Of a stretch of DNA of 64,000 nucleotides, positions 8,563 to 15,630 are shown piece by piece. Origin of the DNA: Treponema sp. JC4 (GTDB taxonomy: Bacteria; Spirochaetota; Spirochaetia; Treponematales; Treponemataceae); contig NZ_AJGU01000001.1 in the NCBI RefSeq assembly GCF_000260795.1, forward strand, positions 1 through 64,000. The letters run 5' to 3'. The first letter of the stretch is position 1; the number at the start of each line of letters is the position of its first letter. The notes under the pieces were generated by a model. That model was not told the origin of the DNA, did not search any database, and saw only the letters and a program-made list of their open reading frames with translations. The translations under genes and the position numbers were made by a program.

Positions 8563-9345
8563 ATGACTACTCTTGATTTCCCTAAGTGGAAAAGTGAAAA
8601 TCGTAAAATTTCTATGGTGACTTGTTATGATTCGACTTTTGCGCGGATTATTAACGATTCTGACATTGACTGTATTTTGATTGGCGACAGCTGTTCTATG
8701 GTTATGCACGGCGAAAAGACTACTGTGCCTGCAAAAATGGAATGGATGGTTGAGCATACCAGAAGCGTTCGCAACGGGGCGCCGGACAAGTACATTGTTG
8801 CTGATATGCCATTTTTGACTACCCGCAAGGGAATTGAATATGCAACTGACTGCGCTGGTCAGCTTCTGGTTGCGGGTGCTAACTCTGTAAAAATTGAAGG
8901 TATGTACGGGCAGGAAGATGTTGTTGCCCACATCGTTCAGAGCGGTATTCCTGTTATGGCTCATCTGGGCTTGACTCCGCAGTTTTATAACGCATTCGGC
9001 GGCCACAAGATGCAGGGTAAAACTGAAGAAGCTGCTGAAAAAATAATTGAAGAAGCAAAAATTGCGGAAAAGCTTGGCTGCTATGCTATCGTTCTGGAAT
9101 GTATTCCGGCGGCTCTTGCGGCAAAAATCACTAAGGCGGTTTCGATTCCGACTATTGGAATTGGAGCGGGCGTAGAGTGTGATGGTCAGGTGCTGGTTCT
9201 GTTTGATATGCTTGGCATGAGCGGATTTAAGATTCGCTTTGTTCGCCAGTATTTGAACGGACTTGAATTGATTAAGGGCGCCCTGAATCAGTACAGTGCG
9301 GATGTACATTCGGGAGAGTTCCCTAAGGGCGACGAAATAAAGTAA
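8563..9345 (+). CDS. panB: 3-methyl-2-oxobutanoate hydroxymethyltransferase (PanB)
   Basis: PanB transfers a hydroxymethyl group from methylene-tetrahydrofolate to ketoisovalerate, giving ketopantoate, the first step of pantothenate synthesis. The start at 8563 gives 260 residues, the family length; an in-frame ATG at 8488 would add 25 unrelated residues. Family motifs are clear: ISMVTCYDSTFARI, the metal-binding region LIGDSCSMVMHG, VKIEGMYG, PVMAHLGLTPQ, the catalytic Glu region VLECIP, and TIGIGAG. It heads the block panB-panC-coaC-coaB-coaX-panD, which together covers most of the route to 4'-phosphopantetheine. Confidence 0.96.
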   Translation: MTTLDFPKWKSENRKISMVTCYDSTFARIINDSDIDCILIGDSCSMVMHGEKTTVPAKMEWMVEHTRSVRNGAPDKYIVADMPFLTTRKGIEYATDCAGQLLVAGANSVKIEGMYGQEDVVAHIVQSGIPVMAHLGLTPQFYNAFGGHKMQGKTEEAAEKIIEEAKIAEKLGCYAIVLECIPAALAAKITKAVSIPTIGIGAGVECDGQVLVLFDMLGMSGFKIRFVRQYLNGLELIKGALNQYSADVHSGEFPKGDEIK

Positions 9346-9348
9346 TAA

Positions 9349-9431
9349 CGGGGCGTTGCGGGGTGTCCCCGCAGAGAGGGTGGTGGAAGACTGCGAAGCA
9401 GGCTGGAACCAGGGGGAGACTTCCCCCTCCC
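9349..9431 (+). repeat. structured intergenic repeat, family R1 (copy 1 of 4)
   Basis: GC-rich element filling the panB-panC gap. It opens with GGGGCGTTGCGGGG, forms GCGGGG/CCCCGC around TGT, then a middle stem, and ends with a GGGGGA...TCCCCC hairpin. Related copies lie at 12586-12660, 47413-47500 and 60125-60204. All are intergenic, and none carries an ORF or terminal target duplication that I can see. Confidence 0.8.
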
Positions 9432-9454
9432 AATTAAATATATCGAGGCGAAAT

Positions 9455-10210
9455 ATGAAAATTATTAAGACGGTTGAAGAATTTAAGGAAATTAGAAAAA
9501 CTTTTGGCGATAAGAGCGTGGGTTTTGTGCCGACTATGGGCGGACTTCATAAGGGGCATTTATCGCTGATGAAGAGGGCGATTGCGGAAAACGACATCAG
9601 CGTGGCCAGCGTTTATCTGAATCCGACTCAGTTTAACGACAAGAAGGATCTGGAAACTTACCCTGCTAACTTTGCAGATGACTGCGCGCTTTTGGAAAAG
9701 GCCGGCGTGGACTATCTTTTTGCGCCGACTTACCCGGTTATGTACCCGGATGACTATGCTTACATGCTGACAGAAAAGCGTTTCAGCAAGGAATTGTGCG
9801 GTGCTAAACGACCGGGACATTTTGACGGCGTTTTGACTGTTGTAATGAAGTTTTTCAATATTGTGCGTCCGACCCGCGCTTATTTTGGCGAAAAGGACTT
9901 CCAGCAGTATAAGCTTCTGGACGGAATGGTTAAGGCTTTCTTTATGGATATTGAGCTTATTCCTTGTCCGATTGTTCGCGAAGATAACGGCCTTGCAATT
10001 TCAAGCCGTAACAGAAAATTGAGCCCAGCTGGTCTTGCCCTTGCTCCTAAGTTCCATGAGATTCTTGCGGGCGGCGGTTCGGAAGAAGAAATTGCGGCTA
10101 AGCTTGAGGCTGCTGGATTTAAGGTAGATTACGTTACTAAGAAGGATGACAGACTGTATGCAGCTGTGTTCTTAGAGGAAGTAAGACTTATTGATAATGT
10201 GGCAATTTAA
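9455..10210 (+). CDS. panC: pantoate--beta-alanine ligase (PanC)
   Basis: PanC condenses pantoate with beta-alanine using ATP. I start at ATG 9455 with GAGG upstream, giving 251 residues; an earlier start would read through the R1 repeat. The nucleotidyltransferase motifs are present: VGFVPTMGGLHKGHLSL (HIGH-like), YLNPTQFN, RPTRAYFGEKDFQQ, and ISSRNRKLS (KMSKS-like). The C-terminal domain is somewhat shorter than in E. coli (283 residues). Its substrate beta-alanine is supplied by PanD, encoded in the same block. Confidence 0.95.
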   Translation: MKIIKTVEEFKEIRKTFGDKSVGFVPTMGGLHKGHLSLMKRAIAENDISVASVYLNPTQFNDKKDLETYPANFADDCALLEKAGVDYLFAPTYPVMYPDDYAYMLTEKRFSKELCGAKRPGHFDGVLTVVMKFFNIVRPTRAYFGEKDFQQYKLLDGMVKAFFMDIELIPCPIVREDNGLAISSRNRKLSPAGLALAPKFHEILAGGGSEEEIAAKLEAAGFKVDYVTKKDDRLYAAVFLEEVRLIDNVAI

Positions 10211-10218
10211 GTTGTAAA

Positions 10219-10377
10219 GCAAAAATGACGCGAGGGAGCGGTGCGTGGTGCGAAAACACTCTGATTGTTGTGACCGCTTGAGCGGTCAAATCTATAGTTA
10301 CTTTGCAACAATCAGCGTGTAGCGCGATATCGCGCGGTTTCGCATCACACACCGCGACCGGAAGTCTTTTTTGCTTT
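10219..10377. repeat. large imperfect palindrome, family R2 (copy A)
   Basis: About 160 bases of nested stems between panC and coaC. Outer arms are AGCAAAAA/TTTTTTGCT. A middle arm CTGATTGTTG (10261-10270) pairs perfectly with 10306-10315, an inner hairpin TGACCGC/GCGGTCA lies at 10271-10288, and a further hairpin GCGCGATATCGCGC follows. Positions 10308-10340 are the exact reverse complement of 36059-36091 in copy D. Confidence 0.85.
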
Positions 10378-10407
10378 GGAAGGTTGATTTCTACAGGAGT
10401 ATAAATT

Positions 10408-10947
10408 ATGGGAAAGAATATATTACTTCATGTAACCGGCAGTATCAGCTGTTATAAGGCTTGTGCGCTTACGAGTCTGCTGACTAAAAACGGTTATAAT
10501 GTGCGCGTTATTGCAAGCGAGGATGCGCTGAAGTTTGTGGGGGCCGCAAGTTTTGAAGGACTTAGCCATAACAAGCTAGAAACTTCTATGTTTGGAAACG
10601 ACGACCCGATTCCTCACATTCATCTTGCGCAGAACTGGGCTGATTTGATTATTTCTTACCCTTGCAGTGCAAATACAATTAACCGATTGGCTGCCGGCCT
10701 TGCTGATGATTTGTTTGGCGCTGTCTGTCTTGCAAATAATTTCCAGAAGCCGCTTTTGATTGCCCCTGCTATGAATACAAATATGTTCCGTCATCCGTCT
10801 GTTCAGGAAGGCTTGAAAAAGCTGGAAGGCTGGGGAGCAAAGATTCTTCCTTGCGGGGAAGGTGAACTTGCCTGCGGTACTACAGGAGTTGGAAGACTGC
10901 TTGAGCCGGCGGAGGCATTGGAATATATAGAAAAAGCTATTTCATAA
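10408..10947 (+). CDS. coaC: phosphopantothenoylcysteine decarboxylase (CoaC)
   Basis: The 179-residue flavoprotein decarboxylates 4'-phosphopantothenoylcysteine to 4'-phosphopantetheine. Visible motifs are the FMN-binding SISCYKA region, HIHLAQNWADL with the catalytic His, APAMNTNMF (the PxMN motif) and the substrate-clamp Cys in LACGTTGVGRL. In most bacteria this domain is fused to CoaB; here it ends at TAA 10947 and CoaB starts 194 bases later, with an R2 element between. The ribosome-binding site is CAGGAG. Confidence 0.93.
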   Translation: MGKNILLHVTGSISCYKACALTSLLTKNGYNVRVIASEDALKFVGAASFEGLSHNKLETSMFGNDDPIPHIHLAQNWADLIISYPCSANTINRLAAGLADDLFGAVCLANNFQKPLLIAPAMNTNMFRHPSVQEGLKKLEGWGAKILPCGEGELACGTTGVGRLLEPAEALEYIEKAIS

Positions 10948-10958
10948 GGAAAAGACAT

Positions 10959-11116
10959 AGCAAAAAAAGGCGTGAGGGAGCAGGGCGTTTGGCAAAAACA
11001 TTCTATTTTTGTCTGCCGCGCTAGCGGCGCATTTAATAGTTTCAATACAAAAATAGCATGTAGCGCCTTATGGCGCGGTTTTGACAAATGCCCTGCGACC
11101 GGAAGCCTTTTTTAGG
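10959..11116. repeat. large imperfect palindrome, family R2 (copy B)
   Basis: Fills the gap between coaC and coaB. CTATTTTTG (11003-11011) pairs with CAAAAATAG (11048-11056). The inner hairpin is TGCCGC/GCGGCG, the next arms out are CAGGGC/GCCCTG, and the ends are again AGCAAAAA and a T-rich tract. Arm sequences differ from copy A while the pairing is kept. Confidence 0.85.
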
Positions 11117-11141
11117 TGAACTCGTTTATTAATGAGGTTTT

Positions 11142-11819
11142 ATGAAGATTTTAATTACTGGCGGCGGTTCGGAAGAGCCTATTGATAACGTGCGCGCTGT
11201 CTGCAATTTTTCTACCGGGCGTACTTCGGCTTTTCTGGCGGATTTTTTTGCGGATGTAGGGCACGAAGTAACGGAAATTGTTTCTGAGCGTGCGGTAAAG
11301 GCCCAGAAAGCCCGCCTTCTGACCTATAAAACTTTTGCCCAGCTGGCTTCTGCTTTGGAAAGTGAATGCCGTAACGGCGCTTATGATTTGATTGTTCATG
11401 CGGCGGCTGTGAGCGACTACTCGCCTTATCAGATTATAGTTGACGGAAAAGAATACGAGTGCGGTTCGGTAAGCAAAGTGCCTGCCGGTGTAGAACTTGT
11501 GGTAAAGATGAAGAAGAATCCCAAGCTGGTAGATAGTCTGAAGTTTTGGAGTGGAGATAAGACAAGAGTTATCGCTTTTAAGCTGACTTCAAATGCGAGC
11601 GTGGGCGAGCGGAAGGTGGCGGTGAAAAAGGTGTTTGACGCTAACGAAAATTATCTTTTATCTCCTGATTTTGTGGTGTCGAACGATTTGAGCGAGATTA
11701 AGGGAGCTGTCCATCCCTGTGTGATTTACGGACGGGCAATGGAAGAAGCGGCGAGGGCAGGCGACCTTGCGGGGCTTGGTAAGGCGATTTTGAATCTGGC
11801 AGGAGAAAGTGAAAAATGA
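11142..11819 (+). CDS. coaB: phosphopantothenate--cysteine ligase (CoaB)
   Basis: The 225-residue ligase joins cysteine to 4'-phosphopantothenate. It has the Rossmann start ILITGGGSEEPIDNVRAVCNFSTGR, the VHAAAVSDYSP motif, the VPAGVELVVKMKKNPKL segment with nucleotide-contact Lys residues, and FKLTSN near the C-terminus. Length and motifs match stand-alone CoaB rather than the fused CoaBC. GAGG lies seven bases before the ATG. The last four bases overlap coaX. Confidence 0.92.
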   Translation: MKILITGGGSEEPIDNVRAVCNFSTGRTSAFLADFFADVGHEVTEIVSERAVKAQKARLLTYKTFAQLASALESECRNGAYDLIVHAAAVSDYSPYQIIVDGKEYECGSVSKVPAGVELVVKMKKNPKLVDSLKFWSGDKTRVIAFKLTSNASVGERKVAVKKVFDANENYLLSPDFVVSNDLSEIKGAVHPCVIYGRAMEEAARAGDLAGLGKAILNLAGESEK

Positions 11820-12583
11820 TATTAACAGTTGATGTTGGAAATACACAGATTACGGGCGGTCTTTTTGAGGACGGAAAGCTTGTGCTTCAGTTCCGCCAGA
11901 CGACCAGTGCTAAGACGACTTCGGATGAAATCGGGCTTTTTTTCCGCTCGGTGATTCGCGAGAATGGCTTTCGCTGGCAGAAGGTTGAGAGAATCGGTGT
12001 CTGCTCGGTTGTTCCTTCTATTAATTATTCGCTTTCAAGCGCTTTTACAAAATATTTTAATCAGAAGGCGCTTTTTATTCAGGCGGGAATTAAGACCGGT
12101 TTGAAATTGAAGTATGCCAATCCTAAGGAAATCGGTGCTGACCGAATTGCGGCTGCCATTGGTGCCATGTCGCTGCATCCGGGAAAAAATCTGATTGTAA
12201 TTGATATGGGAACGGCTACGACGATTGATGTTGTGACCAGCGGAAAAGAGTATCTTGGCGGTGCCATTATGCCGGGTATGAAAATCAGTGTGGAAGCACT
12301 GGCTAGTGGTACGGCAAAGCTTCCGATTGTAGAAATTGTCCGCCCGGAACATGCCTGCGGAACTTCTACAATTGAGGCGATTCAGTCGGGCTTGTATTGG
12401 GGAAATCTTGGTGCTGTCAAGGAACTGACCCGCCAGTACGAGCGCACTATTTTCAAAGGTGAAAAACCTTATATAATTGGAACCGGCGGATTTTCGCGCA
12501 TTTTTGACGGCGAGTCCCTTTTTGACGAAATGTGCCCGGAGCTGGTGCTTCTGGGAATTAAATGCGCATTGGATATGAACTAA
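11816..12583 (+). CDS. coaX: type III pantothenate kinase (CoaX)
   Basis: CoaX phosphorylates pantothenate with ATP and is insensitive to CoA feedback in characterised members. The 255-residue ASKHA-fold protein shows LTVDVGNTQITGGLF (P-loop-like phosphate motif), GADRIAAAIGAM (pantothenate-binding GxDR), VIDMGTATTIDVV and PGMKIS. The ATG overlaps the end of coaB by four bases, so the two are translationally coupled. No other pantothenate kinase is in the window. Confidence 0.95.
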   Translation: MILTVDVGNTQITGGLFEDGKLVLQFRQTTSAKTTSDEIGLFFRSVIRENGFRWQKVERIGVCSVVPSINYSLSSAFTKYFNQKALFIQAGIKTGLKLKYANPKEIGADRIAAAIGAMSLHPGKNLIVIDMGTATTIDVVTSGKEYLGGAIMPGMKISVEALASGTAKLPIVEIVRPEHACGTSTIEAIQSGLYWGNLGAVKELTRQYERTIFKGEKPYIIGTGGFSRIFDGESLFDEMCPELVLLGIKCALDMN

Positions 12584-12585
12584 AA

Positions 12586-12660
12586 CGGGGCGTTGCGGGG
12601 TGTCCCCGCAGAAGGGGTGGCGAGCAACAAAGTGCGAGCCAGGGGAAGGCTTTCCCCTCC
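12586..12660 (+). repeat. structured intergenic repeat, family R1 (copy 2)
   Basis: Occupies the coaX-panD gap. It starts GGGGCGTTGCGGGG like copy 1, forms GCGGGG/CCCCGC, a TGGC/GCCA middle stem, and a GGGGAA/TTTCCCC terminal hairpin. Confidence 0.85.
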
Positions 12661-12684
12661 TGAAATAGATTTTTGAGGTGAAAT

Positions 12685-13038
12685 ATGGATATTACAGTTT
12701 TGAAGGCTAAATTACACAGAGCGACTGTTACGGACGCTAATTTGAATTACGAGGGGTCAATCAGCATTGATACTGAACTTTGTAAGGCGGCTGGAATGCA
12801 CAACTGGGAAAAAGTTGACATTCTGAACGTAAATAACGGCGAGCGCTTTTCGACTTACATCATTCCAGGAAAAAAAGGCGAGATTTGTCTGAACGGGGCC
12901 GCTGCCCGCAAAGCCTGCGTGGGAGACAAGGTGATTATTGTAACTTACACCACGATTGAGGAAAAAGACGCCGACAGCTGGCAGCCGAAGGTTGTGCTGC
13001 TCGGGGAAGACAATTCAATAAAAGCTGTGAAAAACTAA
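12685..13038 (+). CDS. panD: aspartate 1-decarboxylase precursor (PanD)
   Basis: PanD makes beta-alanine from aspartate. The 117-residue proenzyme has the self-cleavage site YEGSIS at Gly24-Ser25, where Ser25 becomes the pyruvoyl cofactor. It also has LKAKLHRATVTDA at the N-terminus and the conserved ICLNGAAAR loop. Its product is used by PanC in the same block. GAGGTG precedes the ATG. Confidence 0.97.
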   Translation: MDITVLKAKLHRATVTDANLNYEGSISIDTELCKAAGMHNWEKVDILNVNNGERFSTYIIPGKKGEICLNGAAARKACVGDKVIIVTYTTIEEKDADSWQPKVVLLGEDNSIKAVKN

Positions 13039-13054
13039 GTCCCCAGGAGGGCCT

Positions 13055-13765
13055 ATGACAAAAGAAGAAATCACTGGGCGGCTTTTTGAGCTTCAGGATA
13101 CAAAATACCGCGACTTTCAGGCTAAGCTGATTCCTAACATCGCTGCTGACAGCGTGATTGGGGTAAGGACTCCGGCTCTTAAGGCTTTTGCAAAAGAATT
13201 GCACAAGGCCGCCTCCAGCGACGAAAAGGCAGCCCTGGCAGTCAGCGATTTTCTTTCTTCTCTCCCCCACAAATATTTTGACCAGAATCAGCTTCACGCC
13301 TTTTTAATCAACGAAGAAAAGGATTTTGAAAAGTGTATTTCCCAGGTAGAAGCTTTTTTGCCTTATGTTGATAACTGGGCGACCTGCGACCAGGCTTCTA
13401 CAAAGGCTTTTCAGAAGCATAAAAATGAACTTTTGCCTTACATCTTCCGCTGGATAAAATCTGAACACACTTACACCGTGCGTTTTGCAATCGGAAAACT
13501 TATGCAGCTTTTCCTGGACGAGGATTTTAAGCCGGAATATCTGGAAATGGTTGCCGCCGTCCACTCGGAAGAATATTACATCAACATGATGATTGCCTGG
13601 TATTTTGCCACCGCCCTTGCCAAGCAGTACGAGGCCACCCTCCCTTACATAGAAAAAAATCGCCTTGAAAAATGGACTCACAATAAGGCCATCCAGAAGG
13701 CGATTGAAAGTTACCGAATTACTGATGAGCAGAAAGCGTATTTGAGGACGTTAAAGATAAAGTAA
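13055..13765 (+). CDS. DNA alkylation repair protein, AlkD-like HEAT-repeat family
   Basis: The 236-residue, mostly helical protein matches the AlkD/COG4912 pattern: IGVRTPALKAFAKEL, FINEEKDFEKC-type helices, VDNWATCDQASTKAF, and KWTHNKAIQKAIESYRI at the end. The WATCDQ segment lines the DNA-binding groove in this family. Characterised AlkD proteins excise N3- and N7-alkylated bases; other family members lack glycosylase activity, so the function is putative. It starts 16 bases after panD with an AGGAGG site and may be co-transcribed with it. Confidence 0.85.
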   Translation: MTKEEITGRLFELQDTKYRDFQAKLIPNIAADSVIGVRTPALKAFAKELHKAASSDEKAALAVSDFLSSLPHKYFDQNQLHAFLINEEKDFEKCISQVEAFLPYVDNWATCDQASTKAFQKHKNELLPYIFRWIKSEHTYTVRFAIGKLMQLFLDEDFKPEYLEMVAAVHSEEYYINMMIAWYFATALAKQYEATLPYIEKNRLEKWTHNKAIQKAIESYRITDEQKAYLRTLKIK

Positions 13766-13769
13766 GCCT

Positions 13770-14393
13770 TTAGTTTAACTTTACCGTAACCGCCTTTACA
13801 ATCTTCTTTGCCGTCGTAAGATTTTCCGTGCTTTTATTGATTTTGCCGTCTTCGCCTGTCAGCGAGCCGGTGCCTTCAAATTCCAGTGTGATTTCCTGCC
13901 CGGGCGCAAGTTCTGCCGGGATTTTTGCAGTGTAAACTACCGAGGGCTGGCCGTTTACGCCGGAAGTTTTCTTGGTGTAAAAATCGTTGTAGTCAAAGCT
14001 GTTGTTGAATTCGGCTTTTATGATGTAGTCACGGACTTCGATTTGCGCGGTAAGAGTAAGGGCGGATTTTGGAGTGGCCCCTGTGACGGCATCGAGATTG
14101 TGGGACACTGTCACTTTGTCAGATGCACTTTCATTTTTAGACGCCCCATACCAAACCGGCAGAGACTCCGGTCTTCCTTCCTTAGGACCAAAAATCCAGC
14201 TTTTGTGACTGGCTCGTTCAGTAACATAAAGCGTGCGTATATAATTTCCCTTTTCATCTTCCAGCCAGACAGCCACCTGAGGCTCCCGTTTTTCCTTCCA
14301 GTGTTCGCCCGGACTTACCTTTACCGAAATCTCCTTTGCAAAGGCCCCCGCAAAGCTAAATAAAATTAAAATAGCGCTGATAAATTTTTTCAT
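13770..14393 (-). CDS. secreted DUF2271-type protein
   Basis: The 207-residue protein has a signal peptide (cut near AFAK). The PQVAVWLEDEKGNYIRTLYVTE segment at residues 38-59 is the hallmark of DUF2271 proteins, often found with FMN- or electron-transfer partners. A second beta-rich part has PAELAPGQEITLEFEGTG. It is the last gene of the tetR-reductase-DUF2271 operon and overlaps the reductase gene by 4 bases. Function unknown; the flavoprotein neighbour hints at a redox context. Confidence 0.75.
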   Translation of the reverse strand: MKKFISAILILFSFAGAFAKEISVKVSPGEHWKEKREPQVAVWLEDEKGNYIRTLYVTERASHKSWIFGPKEGRPESLPVWYGASKNESASDKVTVSHNLDAVTGATPKSALTLTAQIEVRDYIIKAEFNNSFDYNDFYTKKTSGVNGQPSVVYTAKIPAELAPGQEITLEFEGTGSLTGEDGKINKSTENLTTAKKIVKAVTVKLN

Positions 14394-14944
14394 AATCCTC
14401 TCCGTTTCGTATTTGATATATTCACCTTTCTAACAACCTTAAATCCCGAAGATTTCAGAATTTCCTTCACCGCGCGAACTGCCCCTATAGACTGTCCGCA
14501 AATGTAATTAAAAGGAAAGGGCGTTGTACAGCTGGTAACGATTACCGCCTTTTTCCCCTTGTGAATCGGGCGAGGAATCCCCATTTTTGATTCAGCCATC
14601 ATAACGCCAACAAGCCTGTCAAAAAGCGATTTTAATTTTCCGTTCATGTTGCCCCAGTAAACAGGCGTTCCCACAAAAATCATATCGCAGTTTTTGATTT
14701 CGCAGGCGATTTTGTGAGCGTCATCAAGCTGCATAACACAGTCAGATTTCGACCGGCAGGCCATACAGCCCTTACAAAAATCAAAAGACAAATCGCAAAC
14801 GTCTTCCCAAATCACCTGACAACCGCCCTCATTTGAGTCTGTGCCGGCAGCCACACTAGCAGTAAGCTTTTCCAGCTGCCGTCGCAGAGTCTTAGCCACA
14901 TTTCCATTTTTCCGCGGGCTGCCATTCAAAACTAAAATATTCAT
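14390..14944 (-). CDS. flavodoxin-fold NAD(P)H/FMN reductase family protein
   Basis: The 184-residue protein opens with MNILVLNGSPRKNGNVAKTL, the FMN phosphate-binding loop. It continues with CKGCMACRSKSDCVMQLDDA, a Cys-rich segment seen in iron-sulfur flavoproteins and related reductases, and GTPVYWGNMNGKLKSLFDR, the second FMN-contact region. The two CxxC-like pairs could bind a metal cluster or be redox-active. It overlaps the TetR gene by 4 bases and the DUF2271 gene by 4 bases, so it is probably controlled by that repressor. Confidence 0.85.
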   Translation of the reverse strand: MNILVLNGSPRKNGNVAKTLRRQLEKLTASVAAGTDSNEGGCQVIWEDVCDLSFDFCKGCMACRSKSDCVMQLDDAHKIACEIKNCDMIFVGTPVYWGNMNGKLKSLFDRLVGVMMAESKMGIPRPIHKGKKAVIVTSCTTPFPFNYICGQSIGAVRAVKEILKSSGFKVVRKVNISNTKRRGL

Positions 14945-15531
14945 TCAGTGAAAATCCCCTTACACCACAAGTCAACAAAGCGTCCGGTAAAATCCTTCCT
15001 GTTTTCCCAGTATTCTGGTTCACTTTTTTTCAGAAGCACCGCCTCGATGCAGCCCCAAAGCCCCGACACAAGAATATCGATATCAAGCCGCACGTTATCC
15101 GATTTTGCCAGCCCCAGACTCACAGCCCGCGACAAAAGCTCTCCGCCCGTTCGGTTACACACATAAAAGGCTTCAATCATTTCCTCGCTCGCGTCGTCCG
15201 CCGATTTTATTCCCTGCATAACAAGCAGAGCCCGCCGCGGATTTTCAAAACACCAGTCCTCAAAAGTGCCGATTGCGTTCAGAATATCTTCCCTGATATC
15301 CCCGCCTTTGACACTCTCCTTAATCCGCCCGTTCAGCTCATTAAGACAATCCAACGACACCGCCTGAAAAAGCCTGTCCTTATCCTTGTAGTAATGATAT
15401 ATATTCGTCGCCGTAATCCCGCATTCCGCCGCAATATCCCTCATCCCGATCTGCTCCGGATTTTTTTTCATCAAAAGCCCCAGCGTCTTTTCTTTGATAA
15501 GCGCTGTAATCTGCGTATTCGGATTTCGCAT
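14941..15531 (-). CDS. TetR-family transcriptional regulator
   Basis: The 196-residue protein has an N-terminal helix-turn-helix: IGMRDIAAECGITATNIYHYYKDKDRLFQAV at about residues 27-57, the standard TetR pattern. The C-terminal ligand-binding part is divergent. It heads a three-gene minus-strand operon with the FMN reductase and DUF2271 protein. The promoter region carries two near-identical TAACAGTG boxes that overlap the -10, which suggests autorepression. The ligand is unknown. Confidence 0.88.
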   Translation of the reverse strand: MRNPNTQITALIKEKTLGLLMKKNPEQIGMRDIAAECGITATNIYHYYKDKDRLFQAVSLDCLNELNGRIKESVKGGDIREDILNAIGTFEDWCFENPRRALLVMQGIKSADDASEEMIEAFYVCNRTGGELLSRAVSLGLAKSDNVRLDIDILVSGLWGCIEAVLLKKSEPEYWENRKDFTGRFVDLWCKGIFTE

Positions 15532-15555
15532 AATTCCCCCGTGGAAAATAATATC

Positions 15556-15580
15556 TAACAGTGATATTTTAACAGTGTTA
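15556..15580. promoter_or_regulatory. paired operator boxes upstream of tetR
   Basis: TAACAGTGATA (15556-15566) and TAACAGTGTTA (15570-15580). The second is a perfect palindrome around its central G, the first has one mismatch. They are offset by 14 bases and overlap the predicted -10, as expected for an autorepressor site. Confidence 0.55.
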
Positions 15581-15594
15581 TATTATAAAGTCAA
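15566..15594 (-). promoter_or_regulatory. promoter of the tetR operon
   Basis: Minus strand: TTGACT (15594-15589), a 17-base spacer and TAAAAT (15571-15566). GGGGGA precedes the tetR ATG. Confidence 0.7.
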
Positions 15595-15601
15595 GAAGAA
15601 T

Positions 15602-15628
15602 AAAAAAAAGAGGGGGAATCCTCCCCCT
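15602..15628 (-). terminator. intrinsic terminator of the MATE-ATPase gene
   Basis: On the minus strand AGGGGGA pairs with TCCCCCT around a 4-base loop (15628-15611), followed by a run of eight T (15609-15602). It lies three bases past the stop. Confidence 0.85.
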
Positions 15629-15630
15629 GC

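Noticed and set aside
9356-9454. Longer PanC starting within the R1 repeat
   Set aside because: The extra 33 residues are encoded by the repeat; ATG 9455 has a ribosome-binding site and the family N-terminus.
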